Assembly: GCF_002776525.5 (NCBI RefSeq)
Contig: NC_045443.1
Span: forward strand, 41,409,787-41,473,786
DNA: 64,000 nucleotides
Origin: Piliocolobus tephrosceles
Taxonomy: Eukaryota > Chordata > Mammalia > Primates > Cercopithecidae
Direction of reading: 5' to 3'
How positions within the stretch are numbered: the first letter of the stretch is position 1; each line of letters opens with the position of its first letter. Position numbers and translations under genes: made by a program. A model generated the notes under the pieces. The model saw only the letters and a program-made list of their open reading frames with translations. It was not told the origin of the DNA and made no database searches. Below are positions 34,816-47,143 of this stretch, piece by piece.

Positions 34816-35366
34816 CTTATAAAAGATATATGGGGTTGTCTCCCTGGGTTCCAAAGTGGCAATGCCACCCAGCCCCATGGATTAGAGAAAGTGTATCCAC
34901 TTGCTTATACAGGTCAAATAAAATCCTTGATGCTAGGTTTGGTTGACTCTATCTTTTATGCCTGGTAAATTATGAGAATCTGTTTCTGGAACCTTGAGGT
35001 CTTAATGTGTGCAGTAAAAAGAGATTTATTTGTAGGTCACTGGAAAGGCAAAGGTCTTTCTGTGGTCATGCATTCTCAGCTTTAATTAGTTCAGACTGAA
35101 CAGGCAGAGAGTTTGGAGGCTAAAGAAAGACAGAGGCAAGATTTACTGGGGTAGGCAGCTTGACTATTATTTGGAGTAAAGGCTCTGAAAATGTGGTCTT
35201 TTTACTTTGGGTTTCTCCAAAGGCTTTTAGGATTTCAATCATGAATTTCCTCTATGTTTACATATAAGAAATGGAAAAATAAGTTTAGAACAACACATTC
35301 CCGAATATCAAGCAGGCTGTATATATTGCCATTGCAACTTCCCAGGGTATCTATAACTTAGAGTAG

Positions 35367-35605
35367 AGGTTGACAAACTGTGGCCCATGGGCCAAAAATG
35401 GCCTGCCATCTGGTTCTGCAAACGAGGTTTTATTGAGACACAGTCATGTTCATTTATTTATGTATTATGAATGCCTGCTTTAGCCCTACAAACGCAGAGT
35501 TGAGTAATTCCAACAATGTGTGCTCAAAATATTTACTCTTTGGCCCCTAGGTGGGGCTTTGGCCTCAAACCTATTTTGGTCAAACTCCTTGGACCTAATG
35601 TGAGC
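35367..35605 (+). mobile_element. Non-autonomous hAT (Charlie-type) element
   Basis: It starts AGAGGTTGACAAACTGTGGC and ends near CAAACTCCTTGG, with GTTTTATTGAGACACAGTCA inside, matching a common short hAT repeat with Charlie-type ends. Confidence 0.75.
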
Positions 35606-37050
35606 TAGAACTTCTTTTTACTTTTTTAAGGTCTAAGCTAGAAGCCAGCTAAGAAGCTTTCCTGGTCTTCATGGCTTCCTTACTCAAACCCATCACTATG
35701 ATTTTTGTCCTTTCATCAGAACAAGTGTTCAAAGAGTTTCTCTAAGGCTTGGAGCAGAGCTGCTTAAGTTGTCTTACATTAATGACAAAGTGATGGTTAT
35801 CAGACGGTAAGAGTAACAGGATGGAGAGTAACTACAAAAAATAGTGATAAAAATGCATAAATATATAAATAAACATTTCATGTTTGATAAAGTCAAACTT
35901 AGTAAAGTCTTTAGCAGTTAAAGAAAAAAACTGATCAATTTCTGGAATTGTTAACAGGTGTCACATACATAATAATAAAAATGAACATTCAGAAAACATG
36001 TCAAATTTGTCAATGTAATAATTCTGCTTTATTGTTAGTCATCACTTGGTGCACCATTTCACTAGTGTCCTGGCCTAGGTACAGTGAGAATTTAACCAAA
36101 GTGATACAATTCCATTTCTATTGGCTTTACTTTGCAGTCAAAATGATTCAAATTATTTAAATAAAATCAAGCTGTTTTATTCATAGCAAGCCAAAGTTAT
36201 CTTCCTTTGCAATATCTTTTAGAGATGATGAAATGATGTATGAAGACCTGTGCTGAGAAATGTATTTACTACGGAGGAAAAAACCAAATTACTAGAAAAA
36301 TTCAATTTGAAGTAGAAAATACATGCTGTTGGATTCTTCATGGAATAGTAACAATACCACTGAATAGAATGTGATTTTTCACAATGTTGAATATGCTCTT
36401 AGAACAATAATTTTGTAAATACACTTGGGAGAATATAATTTGAATACAAATGTATTCTTATTTAGCATTTTACAGTTTTTATGAATTTCAAATATATCAG
36501 AAGAGATCACTTGGTGAATTGGGAGCAAAATATATTTTTCTTCTCTGCAAGACAGAGAAGTCCAGTAAAAGAGTCCCAATTTATAGCCTCAGATTCTAAA
36601 CCAAGTATGTCTTTGGCTGAAGAGATTTCTCCTGGAACATGGTGTGTGGTTCTGGGCATGACACATACAGAGGTGCATAAACAACTCCAGAACATCTAGA
36701 AGGGAACAACTGAGATAGTTTGGGAGAAATCTAGCATTGAAGAAGAGTGTGCCGGAAGGATATTTGAAAAGGTGTTTGTCAGTATGGCCCAATGACTAAA
36801 ATCAGGACCAATATTATGTAAATTAATTTGAAATGTAAGGAAAACAGATTTTAGTTGAATCATGTTCAGAAGAATTCAAATACAGAATTTAAGAAAAGGA
36901 ATGAATGGTTTCTGGAGGTGGTGACAGTCTTCATTTCTGGAATGTCCAGAAGCAGCTATTTGGAGAGACAGCATGCTGAATTTTGAAAAAATATAAGAGG
37001 TTATAAAAGAAATCATCTATGATACATATCAAAATTAATTATAATAAAAA
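35606..37050. other. Intergenic DNA, nothing recognised
   Basis: AT-rich; no gene, RNA gene or repeat could be named. Confidence 0.5.
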
Positions 37051-37059
37051 TGAAAATAA

Positions 37060-37800
37060 ACTCTAAACATAGTACAATTGAAAAAGTTGCAGAAATGTGT
37101 TAAAGGATTTCTAACAATTATAAGGGCTATCAAATTCTCACATAAAAAAATCAAAACACCAAATATATGAACATAAGACATAAATAGATAATTCATACAT
37201 GGGGAATAAACAACTATAAATGTTTACCTTCACAGTTATTTAAAGAAATTCAAATTAAAACAGAAATATACCATTTTATACAAATAAAAGAAACAAAATT
37301 GAGGACAAAAACTAAATTGGCAATATTCAACGGTTGCAAAGGGGTGTTTTAAAATGAATTCCATACATTGCTGGTGGCATTGTACATTGGTATAGCCATT
37401 GCACAAGCAATAAAACAAGTTAAAACACATCATATAGACCGTTCATAACTTGCTTCATTAAATATATTCTTGACGATATAGTCTAAAGAAACAGCTCACA
37501 TGATATAAATTACTAGTAGTAAAAAAGTTAGAAGGAAATAAACTATATTTACAACAAATCGGTGAAATATGTACCAGCCATTATTACTAACATCTAATAA
37601 TTTTATTGAAACAATTGTTTCCCCAAAATTTTATGCAAAGATGGAGATAAAATGATACATACCATGACTGCAACGATGTAAAATGTGTAGGCATGTGAGC
37701 AAAGAGAAGATAAATAAAAACAGTAGCAAAGGTGGTGAAATTATAGTGGTGAGTTTTTTCCCTTTACAGTTTGTCTTTAAAAGAGTAGTGCTGTATTTAA
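37060..37800 (+). mobile_element. Old L1M fragment
   Basis: The words TACATTGCTGGTGGCATTGT (37365) and the later 3' order resemble a diverged L1M ORF2/3'UTR on the plus strand. Only approximate. Confidence 0.5.
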
Positions 37801-38094
37801 ACAAATAATTAGGAAAGAAAATTTTTTAGACAATCCTGTGTATACTTTTTCAAGTCTTGCCTTGATAAATCTTGTGATATTTTTACATGCTTGTGAAAAA
37901 CTAACTGGCTTAGTTAGGAAAATATAGGCATATATATTTAGGGTAAATTTGTATATATATATATTTTATTAAATATATGTATTTATAAAATGGAAATATA
38001 AAAACATATAAAATATAAATATGTTTAATCAATTTGTAAACTCATTTTTGAATGTTAGAAATAGCATTATTTTGAAATAACTGGAATACACATT

Positions 38095-38520
38095 AGCAAC
38101 ACAGTTATGCATCTGTGTACCTGGCACCCCTCTTCCAACTCTTAGGATAACTACTATCTAATTTGATGTCTATTATTCCCACAAAATGTAAAATACTTAC
38201 ACATGCATAAATATATGTCTACACCACATATAGGCTGTTTTTCACATTTTAAAATTTTGTAGATTATCAAAATTGTAACATTTAAAAAATGCATTCCCTG
38301 TTACACATGTATATTCTACATTGTAATTTTTCTAAACGTTGTTTGTGAGACTCACTCATGTTGGTATGTGTAGTTTTATTTATTTTCATTTGAGTACTCT
38401 GAAGTATAAACATATTCCATTTTGTTTATCAATGACTGTATTGATTAACATTTGAGTGGTTTCCAGTATTTTGTTATTACAAATAAAGCTGTTATAAACA
38501 TCTTCTTGTCCATGTGTATG
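38095..38520 (-). mobile_element. L1M fragment, minus strand, part 1
   Basis: Antisense L1M 3' region, for example TACAAATAAAGCTGTTATAA near 38479. It continues at 38750 after a hAT insertion. Confidence 0.65.
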
Positions 38521-38749
38521 AGAATTCTTCTACATCACTACTGTTGAATAGAACATTTTACAATTATAGAAATGTCCATTGTGCTGCCCAACGGAGTAGT
38601 AACTAGTCACAGAGTAGCTACTGAGCCCTTGAAATGTGGCTCATACAAATGGAGAACTGAATGTAATTTAATTTTAACACATTTTAATTTAATAGCTACA
38701 AATGGCCAGTGGCTGCTGCATTGAACAGTGCAGCTCTAGATCATGTACC
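38521..38749. mobile_element. Palindromic short hAT-type element
   Basis: A GAAATGTGGCTCATACAAAT block and an AT-rich centre, followed by GGCCAGTGGCTGCTGCATTG, match the short MER-class element that also occurs at 53617-54245. It interrupts L1M sequence. Confidence 0.65.
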
Positions 38750-39720
38750 TAGGAGTATGCTGGGTTATGAGGGGTGCACATCTTCAACTTTACACGTTGC
38801 AAAGTTACCCTCCAAACTGGTTTGGAGGTGTATGTATAGTGTACAAGCATATTACTCCTGTTGTTTCATATGCTCACCAATATCTGGTGTTATATTACTT
38901 TTTAATTTTGTCATTTCTCCCAATTGTGTCATTGTGGTTTTAACATACATTTACCTGATTACTAGTGAGCCTAAGCAAATTTTATATGCTTATTAGTCAT
39001 TCTGGGATTTCCTTTCTTGTAGCATACCTAGGTATTGCTTCTGATTATTTTTCTGTTGGAGGCATTGTACTTTTCTTCTTTTTAGCACATATATATATAT
39101 ACACACACACATATTCTTGTATATATATATACACATACACATGTGAGTGTATATATGTGTATATATATACATGCATATATATATATACATGCATATATAT
39201 ATATATATACACACACATACTTTTTGAGTTTATTTAAAAAATTCTAAAGCCAAAAACAATTCTCCTAATTTTTTTGCATAAATTTATTGTATTTTTCACA
39301 TTTTGGTTTTTGACCTATGTGGAATTTATTCTTATGAAATAAGGATCAATGTCTATGTTTTTGTTTTCCGGTAATCAATTTTTACAGCCTCGCTCAGTGT
39401 AACTTCTATCTTCTATCAAGTATCTATATATATATAGGATGGTTTCTGAGGTTTTGATGAAAATGTTCATGTTATCCAGATTGTTTATTCCTGAAAAAAT
39501 GACTCTTAATTCCTATAGCTTTATACCTTCTTGATATGTGATAGGATAAGTATCCCCTGTCTCCAAATATAATCTTTTCTCAAAGTATTCCTGGCTATTC
39601 TTGGACATTTGTTTTTCTATAATAGTTTAGAATTACCTTAAAATAACATTTTTAAAAATTAGAACTACTGGGGAGAATTGACATTTTTGTGACATTTCTG
39701 CCCATTTCATTAAATTGAAT
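38750..39720 (-). mobile_element. L1M fragment, minus strand, part 2
   Basis: It resumes with GTACCTAGGAGTATGCTGGG and continues as antisense L1 ORF2 with many changes. A TA/CA microsatellite at 39085-39218 lies inside it. Confidence 0.65.
39085..39218. repeat. Compound (TA)n/(CA)n/(TG)n microsatellite
   Basis: Alternating TA, CA and TG runs with repeated TACATGCATATATATATATA units. Open frames on both strands here are low-complexity artefacts. Confidence 0.95.
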
Positions 39721-39749
39721 ATTCTTTCATGTTAAATCCTTTTGGTTCT

Positions 39750-40420
39750 CATTATTACCATCCTAGTCCAAACCATTATTCTTTTGTCTGAAATTCTGTG
39801 GTATGAATGTGCCTCCTGAGTACGTGTTCACCAACACCCTTCGTTTCTCCCCCAACTCCACCTCTGTTTATTCTCCGCATAGTAACGAGACATATCATTC
39901 TACCTGTCATATTATAGCACAGCTATGCTCAAGGCTCACTAATGCCTCCTATGTCACTAAGAATAAAGACACAAATCCCTAACCATGGCCTTGGGGAACC
40001 TGATTTGGTCACTCCTCTGAGAGAATCTTCTACATGTTTCAGTTCAGCATTCTCATTCCACTCAAGACATGTAAGTGCGCTTCCACTTCAGACCCGTGCA
40101 CGCAGCTCCCTCTGCTTGTAGTTCCTTCTCTGCAGGTATGAAAATGGCTCGTTACCTCATCCAAGTATTTGCCCCAATACTATTTTATTATAGAGAAGAC
40201 TTCCTGCCCAACCGACCTAAACGATCACCCCTCTCCACAACAGCATCCCAAGCCAGCTTAACTTTTCTTCATGGCTCTTATCACCACCTGATATGGTATC
40301 TATTTATTTGTTAATTTTCTTTCCCTTCCATTAGTACATGTACTTCATGAGTCAGCAATAAATGAATGCTTACGTTCTGCACATACTTTGTTCATTATTC
40401 TTTCCTTCTTTCTCTATGGC
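39750..40420 (+). mobile_element. L2 fragment
   Basis: The order ATAAAGACACAAATCCCTAA (39963), TGGCTCTTATCACCACCTGA (40273) and TACATGTACTTCATGAGTC (40335), ending in AATAAATGAATG, fits the 3' part of L2. Confidence 0.75.
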
Positions 40421-42929
40421 TGTGGTTTTGTGAAAGAAAGAGAAAAAGCCTTAAAAATAAACTCACTATCATTTCTGCTTTTACATAGCACTATATTCTT
40501 ATTTCAGGCTGCTTTTCTAAAACACCTAACATTGGAGATAAATAGGAGGTCACGTTTTAAATGCAATATATTGGTGGTGGCAGTAACACAGTGTGCCATC
40601 CATCATTTGGAATAAATAAAAATTTCAGAATCTGTCATGCAAACAATCTCTATGAACAATTATTTAATACCAATACAAAGACAAAAGATGTAGGGGAGTT
40701 GTCCCAGCCTGGCAAGTAGAGAGAATACAAGAAACTGCAACTCAGATTATCCTGTTCCAAAGTTCTTCAATAATTCTATTCCTTGCCTATTTATGTCACC
40801 ACCAATCCAGAGCTACTGTAGCCCAAGGAATTCCTGACTTTCTACCTGCAAGTCTGTTAAGTAAGGACAATTATTCTGCAAAGAGGTGACAAGTCCTTTA
40901 CAGAAAATGTTGAATTCTAGGGTAGAAAATTGTGTAGTAATGAAATGTCAGTAAGACCACAAGGAGCCAACTCCAGGTACGGGGAGTGTCCAGGTACCAC
41001 AGTGAAAAAAGCGGGTACAGAGCACAGCATCCACTTATTGTCTTCAGGGATGCTTTTGGCATGACTCTCTCAGAGATAAATTTACTGTTGAGCTACAACA
41101 TCCTACATTTGAAAAAACAGAAAGTAAAAAGTCTTTCTTTAAGAACGGTTGGTATTGTCAGTCTTTAAGCTATTTATATCAATAGGACTTGGACCATGCA
41201 GGTATCTGTGGGATGTGCCGACCTTCAGAGGAAGTCCTAACTAGTCAGCATTGTGGAGCTTTGATAGATGAGGTCACGCTTAGTGAACTGAAGCTCATCT
41301 TTTATTCAGTAGATGTAACCTCAGTTTTATTCAACTGAACAAGTTCTGCTACTCCAACACTCAAGAGTATTGACTGCTGTTTCAGAGCTTTGATGTACCG
41401 TTCATTTTGTAAAGGCAATTTACAGGGTGTTTCAACTTTGGCTATAGATAACCAAGTTATGGGGAGGATGAAAGGGTTCCATGATATTGCAGTATAATTG
41501 AACAAATGCATGATTCTTTTTACCATTATATAAGGCAAACCTAAAAAGCAATACGGCAGTCTTTTAAAAAGGGAGATAAACTATATAGGTTACTAAACCA
41601 AAGAATCATAGCTAAATATATATTTTTTATTTTTGCAGAAAAGAGGAAATAAAGAAAATGGAGTAAAGACTATTTTCACCACGGCCTGCCCTTAAAGGAG
41701 CTAAGCACCCTCAAATTAAATTTGTGCTTCTTAGTTCTCACTTTCCCTTAATATTGGCATAACTCAGCCATGGCATTCTGCCAATTATCAGATTGAGAAA
41801 CAGGGCATTAACCTTCTCTTTTTCAAGGGACAAAGTTCTTAAGAAACAATTGATTACTGCTTGCCCAGGGTCTGCACATAAAACAGTAATTCTCCTGGGG
41901 AATCTACTATTTGTGGAATAAACCTTGAAGAAAAAAAATTCAATCTGAACATATGTATTGCTTTACCAGTCGCTGAATTATCATAGTCTTATTTTTTCCT
42001 TCTTTTCTTCTTAACTATGAGTTTTCTTTCACTCAGTGGCCTATAGAAACCAAGGATGTGCAAGCCACCAATATACCCAGAGTCCTACAAAGATTCCCAA
42101 AATATTTGTAATATAAAATTCCAGCCTTGCTTCTCCTTCCAGTAGGACATAAGATGTCTAAATGACGAATATGTATCTATATGGGTGTACACACACACAC
42201 ACACACACACTCCTGCACACATAATTTCTTACTCTCCTCATAAAAATGAGTAAAATATACCTTTTCAGGAGGATCCAATATGAAATCACAAAGCTACATA
42301 AGGAAAAAAATAACCTGAAAAAGCCTCAAATTAATAGATATCTTCTTGGAAGCTAAATTGCTATTTACCATTGTAATACAGCTGATAAAAAAATAAACCT
42401 TATGCTCTATTGAATTAAATTAAATATAAAAAGGCTACAGAAAAATCATTTATGATAAATTCAGGGAATGTAGATACTTGATTTTACACATTCAATAAAT
42501 ATTACCATGCCAAAGTATGAAGACATTTTTGAATTATCTTTCAACTCAGCTCTTGCTTGGTTGTTTCCATAGCAATAGTGAGTGAACAGTTAAAAGCCAC
42601 TTTATCATTTCTGTAGCTTGTGGTGGTCACCTTGTGTTCATTTTAATTTTTTTAAAAAAATACCTCTATGCTTCTAAAATTAATTTGACAATACTTGTAT
42701 TTCCTTTTCACCCTAGTGTAAAACACAACAGGGCAATATTGGATTAGCTTCCTTTATTGAGTTTCAGGACATTTACTTTTATCCCCTCTGAGATTCTGGC
42801 GCATCAAAAAATTTAACACGTAATTAATATCATAATCTCTTTTAACTTTGAGATTAAAAAAATTTTATATCAAAACGTGAAGGACCAATTCTTGAAGACA
42901 TTCCCAACCTCACATACTCTTCTCCTTAT
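40421..42929. other. Intergenic DNA with a short (CA)n
   Basis: No gene is supported. A (CA)n tract of about 11 units is at 42189-42210. The rest holds no named repeat. Confidence 0.5.
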
Positions 42930-43602
42930 GTGTATCAGTTAGGATCCTGGCAGGAAACAGATGGCACACTCAAGCTGGTTAATTAAAGAGTATAACGAAG
43001 CGACCATTTATAAAGATACGACTAGAAATAGAGAAAATAAGATTGGACAGTTACCTCCCAAGGACAGAATAGCCAGAGTTGTTACTATCCCTAAGCCAGA
43101 AGATGCAAACAGTAGAAGTTATCAGAACCTGGAGGGGGCAGTGAGACAGAGAGGAGTACCTTTCAAGAGATATAGCCTTCAGTAAGGTGACACATCAAAT
43201 CATGGCAGTGACCAGGCAGGAAGGGAGCCAGCAGAATAAATATCCAAACTTTACTTCTTCCTAATATGCCAGCAGTGTTTCCTGCTGCAGTATAATAGAA
43301 ACCAGACAAGAATCAAGAGGACAAAGGAACCCACCATTAGGGTCTGCATAGATCAGCTGCCCCAGGATGCAGAGCAGGGTAGAAAGGCTGAAACGGAGAA
43401 GCTAGAGAGGAAGAACTAAGTTATCCATCACATCCCTTACTTAGGCATATCATTTTCAATTTGGAAATTTAGAAATAGCAACTTCCAATTTGGAAATAGC
43501 ATAACAGGAGTTTATCATCAGCAGAACTAGAATGCAGTTTTTATAGTGAATCATCTGTAGAAAAGAGGAACATACTAAACAAGATATGCAGACTCACATG
43601 TG
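42930..43602. other. Possible old repeat, then downstream flank of NELL2
   Basis: 42940-43430 has the look of an old interspersed repeat (GGATCCTGGCAGGAAACAG start), unnamed. 43440-43602 is the unique-looking flank beyond the NELL2 polyadenylation site. Confidence 0.3.
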
Positions 43603-43621
43603 TTATAAGGTAAGAGAAATA

Positions 43622-43627
43622 TTTATT
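43622..43627 (-). promoter_or_regulatory. NELL2: Distal polyadenylation signal AATAAA of NELL2
   Basis: AATAAA on the minus strand about 635 nt after the stop codon, followed by a GU-containing stretch (ACATGTGAGTC) about 20-35 nt downstream, a standard arrangement. Confidence 0.75.
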
Positions 43628-43867
43628 TAATTTTGCACAAGAACGAGCTTATACTGAACAAATTCAACCAAATAATATTAAGTGCAGTAAAACAAGGAAA
43701 TAGGGATGACTTTTCCTGTTAGAAAATATTAAGTAACCATGCCTGTGCATTATTTTTATCATTACAATAACTTGTTTCAGATTTCTTTTCAGAGTGTGTA
43801 CTGTACATAACATGTTATAGCTTCTTTGCTTTACTTCTGAAAATATAATTCATTCACTGCTTGACAT

Positions 43868-43873
43868 TTTATT
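43868..43873 (-). promoter_or_regulatory. NELL2: Possible proximal polyadenylation signal of NELL2
   Basis: A second AATAAA (AAATAAAATG context) lies about 390 nt after the stop. It could give a shorter 3'UTR. Confidence 0.45.
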
Positions 43874-44259
43874 TCTTGCAGTGAGGAACCTAACCGATTC
43901 GTGAAGATTCTGATCTAGAGGAAAATTTTCTGCACCAGTGAAGCTAGAGACTTTCACAGATCCAATGGGCTCGGCTTTCTATCCAGGGTTCAGGATGTCA
44001 CGGTGTATATTCCACGCCCATTCTTCTACATGGTGATGTCAGACACAGTAGAGGCAGACTTGAGGTCTAATTGTGCCCCAGTAATTTTCCTTTTGTGATT
44101 TTGTCAAGCTCCACAAATTTCATAATTGAAAGTTCACTCAGCTATTAACAAAGCTGCATTTAGCTGCCCACAAATCACCCAATTTAAGTTTTAACTTTTT
44201 TTGGTCTTTTTAATGAAAGAACATTCTTTTAACAGAAATCTCCCATGAGACAGTTAACT

Positions 44260-44310
44260 TCACAGTTCCTGAAGGCACTGTGGATCCACTGAGCAACAGA
44301 TGTGGCCATT
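44260..44310 (-). CDS. NELL2: NELL2 terminal coding exon segment and stop
   Basis: Only 16 codons and the stop TGA (44262-44260) are coding: N-G-H-I-C-C-S-V to C-L-Q-E-L. The acceptor is TTTTTTTAAATCTAG (44325-44311), preceded by a pyrimidine-rich run. The intron before it is 11,880 bp, by far the longest complete one here. The segment supplies the last cysteines of the C-terminal cysteine-rich part. It was too short to stand out as an open frame and was found from the expected next residues and the splice acceptor. Confidence 0.95.
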   Translation of the reverse strand, partial: NGHICCSVDPQCLQEL

Positions 44311-44639
44311 CTAGATTTAAAAAAAGTAGAAAGAAAAACAGAGTATGAATTTTTAAGCCATTAGTAAATGATCACATTTATGGATTGGTACGTACAGATA
44401 AAACTGTATAGTTTATTTCTGCATTTCTAAAAATTCAGTGGCCCAATCACTTTTCATAACTCTACTATTGCCAACTCAATTATTATGCCCATTGCATTTG
44501 TGGGAAGCCATAAACTGACTTTACCCATTGGCATCCTCTGTATCACATTTGTTCTTTTATTTATTTGCAAAATACATAATGAGTCTATGTAAGCACTACA
44601 TATATTAATAAATAAAGCAGACATGGTCACTACTCTCAC

Positions 44640-44725
44640 AGAGCAGGGTTTACAGTTTATAGGGGAGAAAACTAGTAATTACCAAGCCAACATACAATCA
44701 AAACTTGTGAAAAGTGCTAAAAAGG
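44640..44725 (+). repeat. Ancient interspersed repeat, copy 2, left part
   Basis: Start of the same old family as 3190-3815, interrupted by an MLT1A LTR and resuming at 45105. Confidence 0.45.
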
Positions 44726-45104
44726 TGCTGTGAACTAAATGTTTGCATCCTCTTACAATCCACATGTTGAAATCCTTCCCCTCAGTGTGATGGTATTAGG
44801 AGGTAAAGCCTTTGAGAGGTAATTAGTGAATGAGGGTAGAGCGCTCATGAATGGGATCAGTGCCCTTATAAAAAAATGAGAACACATGCGTCCTCTCTCT
44901 CTCTATCTACCATGTGATACAATGAGAAATGGCCATCTGCAAACAGGAAGTGCATCCTTGCCAGATACCAGATCTGCCAGGGTCTGGATCTTGGAATGTG
45001 ATAAATGAATTTCTCAGCCTCCAGAATTGTGAGGAATGAACTTCTGTTGTTTAAGCCACCCAGTCTACAGTATTCTGTTACAGCAGCCTGAACTGACTAA
45101 GACA
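44726..45104 (+). mobile_element. MLT1A-type MaLR solo LTR
   Basis: A 379-bp LTR from TGCTGTGAACTAAATG to GACTAAGACA, containing TGATGGTATTAGGAGGTAAA and TAAGCCACCCAGTCTAC. It is flanked by perfect 5-bp repeats AAAGG (44721-44725 and 45105-45109). It lies in the last NELL2 intron, 415 bp from the terminal exon, on the opposite strand. Confidence 0.93.
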
Positions 45105-45420
45105 AAAGGAAATAAATTAGGTGGTGGTGTGAGATTAATAAAAGACTAGCTGCTTAGTCAGTGGCCAGGGTAGACTATTCTGTGAGGTGATATTTAAACC
45201 GAGACCTGGTGACTGCATGAAAAGGTGGCCAAACGTGCAGGAACCAGCATAAGGAGAGGCTTTGAAATGAGGAGAGTTTTGTATAGTTAAGAAACTGAAA
45301 AAAAGCTTTGGGTAAGAATTTTCAGTTGGGGAAGAAAGCTGTGATGATGAAATAGGATAAATAGGCAGGGAAGGGCCAGATATGCAGAATTAGTTTTCGA
45401 TATAAGGTGTCACAACAATA
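45105..45420 (+). repeat. Ancient interspersed repeat, copy 2, right part
   Basis: GAGGTGATATTTAAACCGAG and following words match the old family at 3190-3815 and 61870-62790. Confidence 0.45.
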
Positions 45421-45534
45421 TAGTGTTGTACAAAGAAGAAAAATCTTCTATCCTATTCTATTGATTCCCTGCACTCTTACTTTTCTCAACCAGCTAACTC
45501 ATACAATAATGTTAATATCGTTTTTAAAACCGTG

Positions 45535-45800
45535 ATGGTGATAATATCCCTCTACTCCTTAAGTGTGTACTCTGTGGCAGACACTTTGTCAGGCATTTAA
45601 AATACATTATCTAATTTCAACCTCATAGCATTCCCAGTGGGATTCCTATTAATAGTCACGTGTTTCAGATTCAGAAACTAAAGATCAGAAAGCTTAAATA
45701 TCATGTACAAAATCACACAGCTAGTATATGGTAGAGCTAGGATTAAAATTCAGGCTAGCCTGACTCTAAAATACATCCTCCATTATATAGTTTCTCTCAG
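45535..45800 (+). mobile_element. MIR element
   Basis: Nearly full MIR: TACTCTGTGGCAGACACTTT, then TCTAATTTCAACCTCATAGC, then AAAATCACACAGCTAGTA and TAGAGCTAGGATTAAAATTC. Confidence 0.88.
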
Positions 45801-46639
45801 AAAATTGGCTTTTGATGATTGAAATGCATAATACTTTAACATGATAAAAATCGAAAGTGTCTTTGGTTCTATAAGAGGAAATCTGAAAAGATTTTGATAC
45901 TCCAGCCTTTGCTAAAGCACACCAAATGAGGGAAAAGCCAGTATATATCCAAGAAGAATATTATCAATTTAACTTACTCTCATCTTTTCTAAGTTATTAT
46001 TAAGCTGAGTTCATATTCTGACAGTGACAGACTCAACCATTTCTTAGACCTCTAGTGGCATTTTAAAGTTTTGTCATCATATCTCCAGCCCCTAACATAT
46101 TCCTAGAGACAGAACTGTTCGAATGAGACTTGTAGAACTCAGCTGTGCCCCAGAATCTCCAAGATGCACCAGGCTGGAACCACCTTTGCCTCTCCTGTCT
46201 GCCAAAGGCCACTTCGAGGTGCTGGCTCAGAGGCACAGGTTTTCTGACCATAACCAGGTCACATGATCTTTCCTAATTCATTGGCCCAATAAAGTGATGG
46301 GAGTACCAGTTCCTGGGAATTTCAGCTCCTCAAATTATATGGCTTTGGAGCAGAAATATAATTAGGAAATTTCTGGAGCCTTCCATCATTGAGTATGTGC
46401 AATTAGCATTAGAACCCTCTGGGGAAGAAACCATTAGTATTGCACCCGTGAGTATGTCTTAGGAAGGGACTCTTTGTTTTCTAAAATCTTCCAGGAGTGT
46501 GTTGCTTATTCCATAAGGATAGATTCTGCTACAACAGGATTCTACAAACCATATCAATGGCAGCTCCTTAATTAGGGAAGTATGGACAACTAATAAAACA
46601 CCCTACTTGGGTTCCAGTTTTACTGATAGCATAGTTTCT
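45801..46639. other. NELL2 intron, nothing recognised
   Basis: No exon or named repeat was seen. Confidence 0.5.
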
Positions 46640-47129
46640 TATATAAGACTAACCCTCCTACAGATTAACAACTACAAAGTCTGAACAAAATACAAAAATA
46701 ACAATTGAAAGCAATGGAGAGTATCAGGCAGACACTACAGCAGTTTCAATCTTTGAAAGAAGGGAAAGGTACTGTGCGAGTGTTGTTTTCACTTAGTATT
46801 CCCCCTTAGGGCACTCCCTAGTCTGTGCAGCTTGAGATAACTATAAGGAAAGCAGAAAGCCACAATCTCACTGAGGTGTCAGAGGACAGCTTGGGGGTTG
46901 TCACAGTGGCTGGAAATTGAGGGGGAAATATCTATAAAAGAAGAAGTGAATCCGTAAACAGACTCCTCTCAAATCCTCGGCTGATCTTTGAGTTGCAGAA
47001 GAGATTCTAAAGAGAAAATCAAGAGAGCCACAGTTTGAAGGTTGAAAGATATGAGAAGAGCTTTCAGATGCTGCTCACTGAAGCAGTGCGTCAAATCTGT
47101 GTCCTTCAAAGATATAAAGGATTGATAAG
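46640..47129 (+). mobile_element. Old L1M, 5' region, interrupted
   Basis: 5'UTR-like L1M sequence. It is split by the younger L1 at 47144-48484 and continues at 48499. Confidence 0.5.
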
Positions 47130-47143
47130 CAATTTAAGCTTTC

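Larger units (their letters stand above)
43603..44259 (-). other. NELL2: NELL2 3'UTR
   Basis: It runs from the stop codon to an estimated cleavage site. It is free of recognised repeats, unlike its surroundings, as expected for a retained terminal exon. Its end is inferred from the distal AATAAA; the exact cleavage base is a guess within about 15 nt. Confidence 0.8.

Noticed and set aside
38993..39237. Plus- and minus-strand frames rich in Ile, Tyr, Cys and His
   Set aside because: They are translations of the TA/CA microsatellite.
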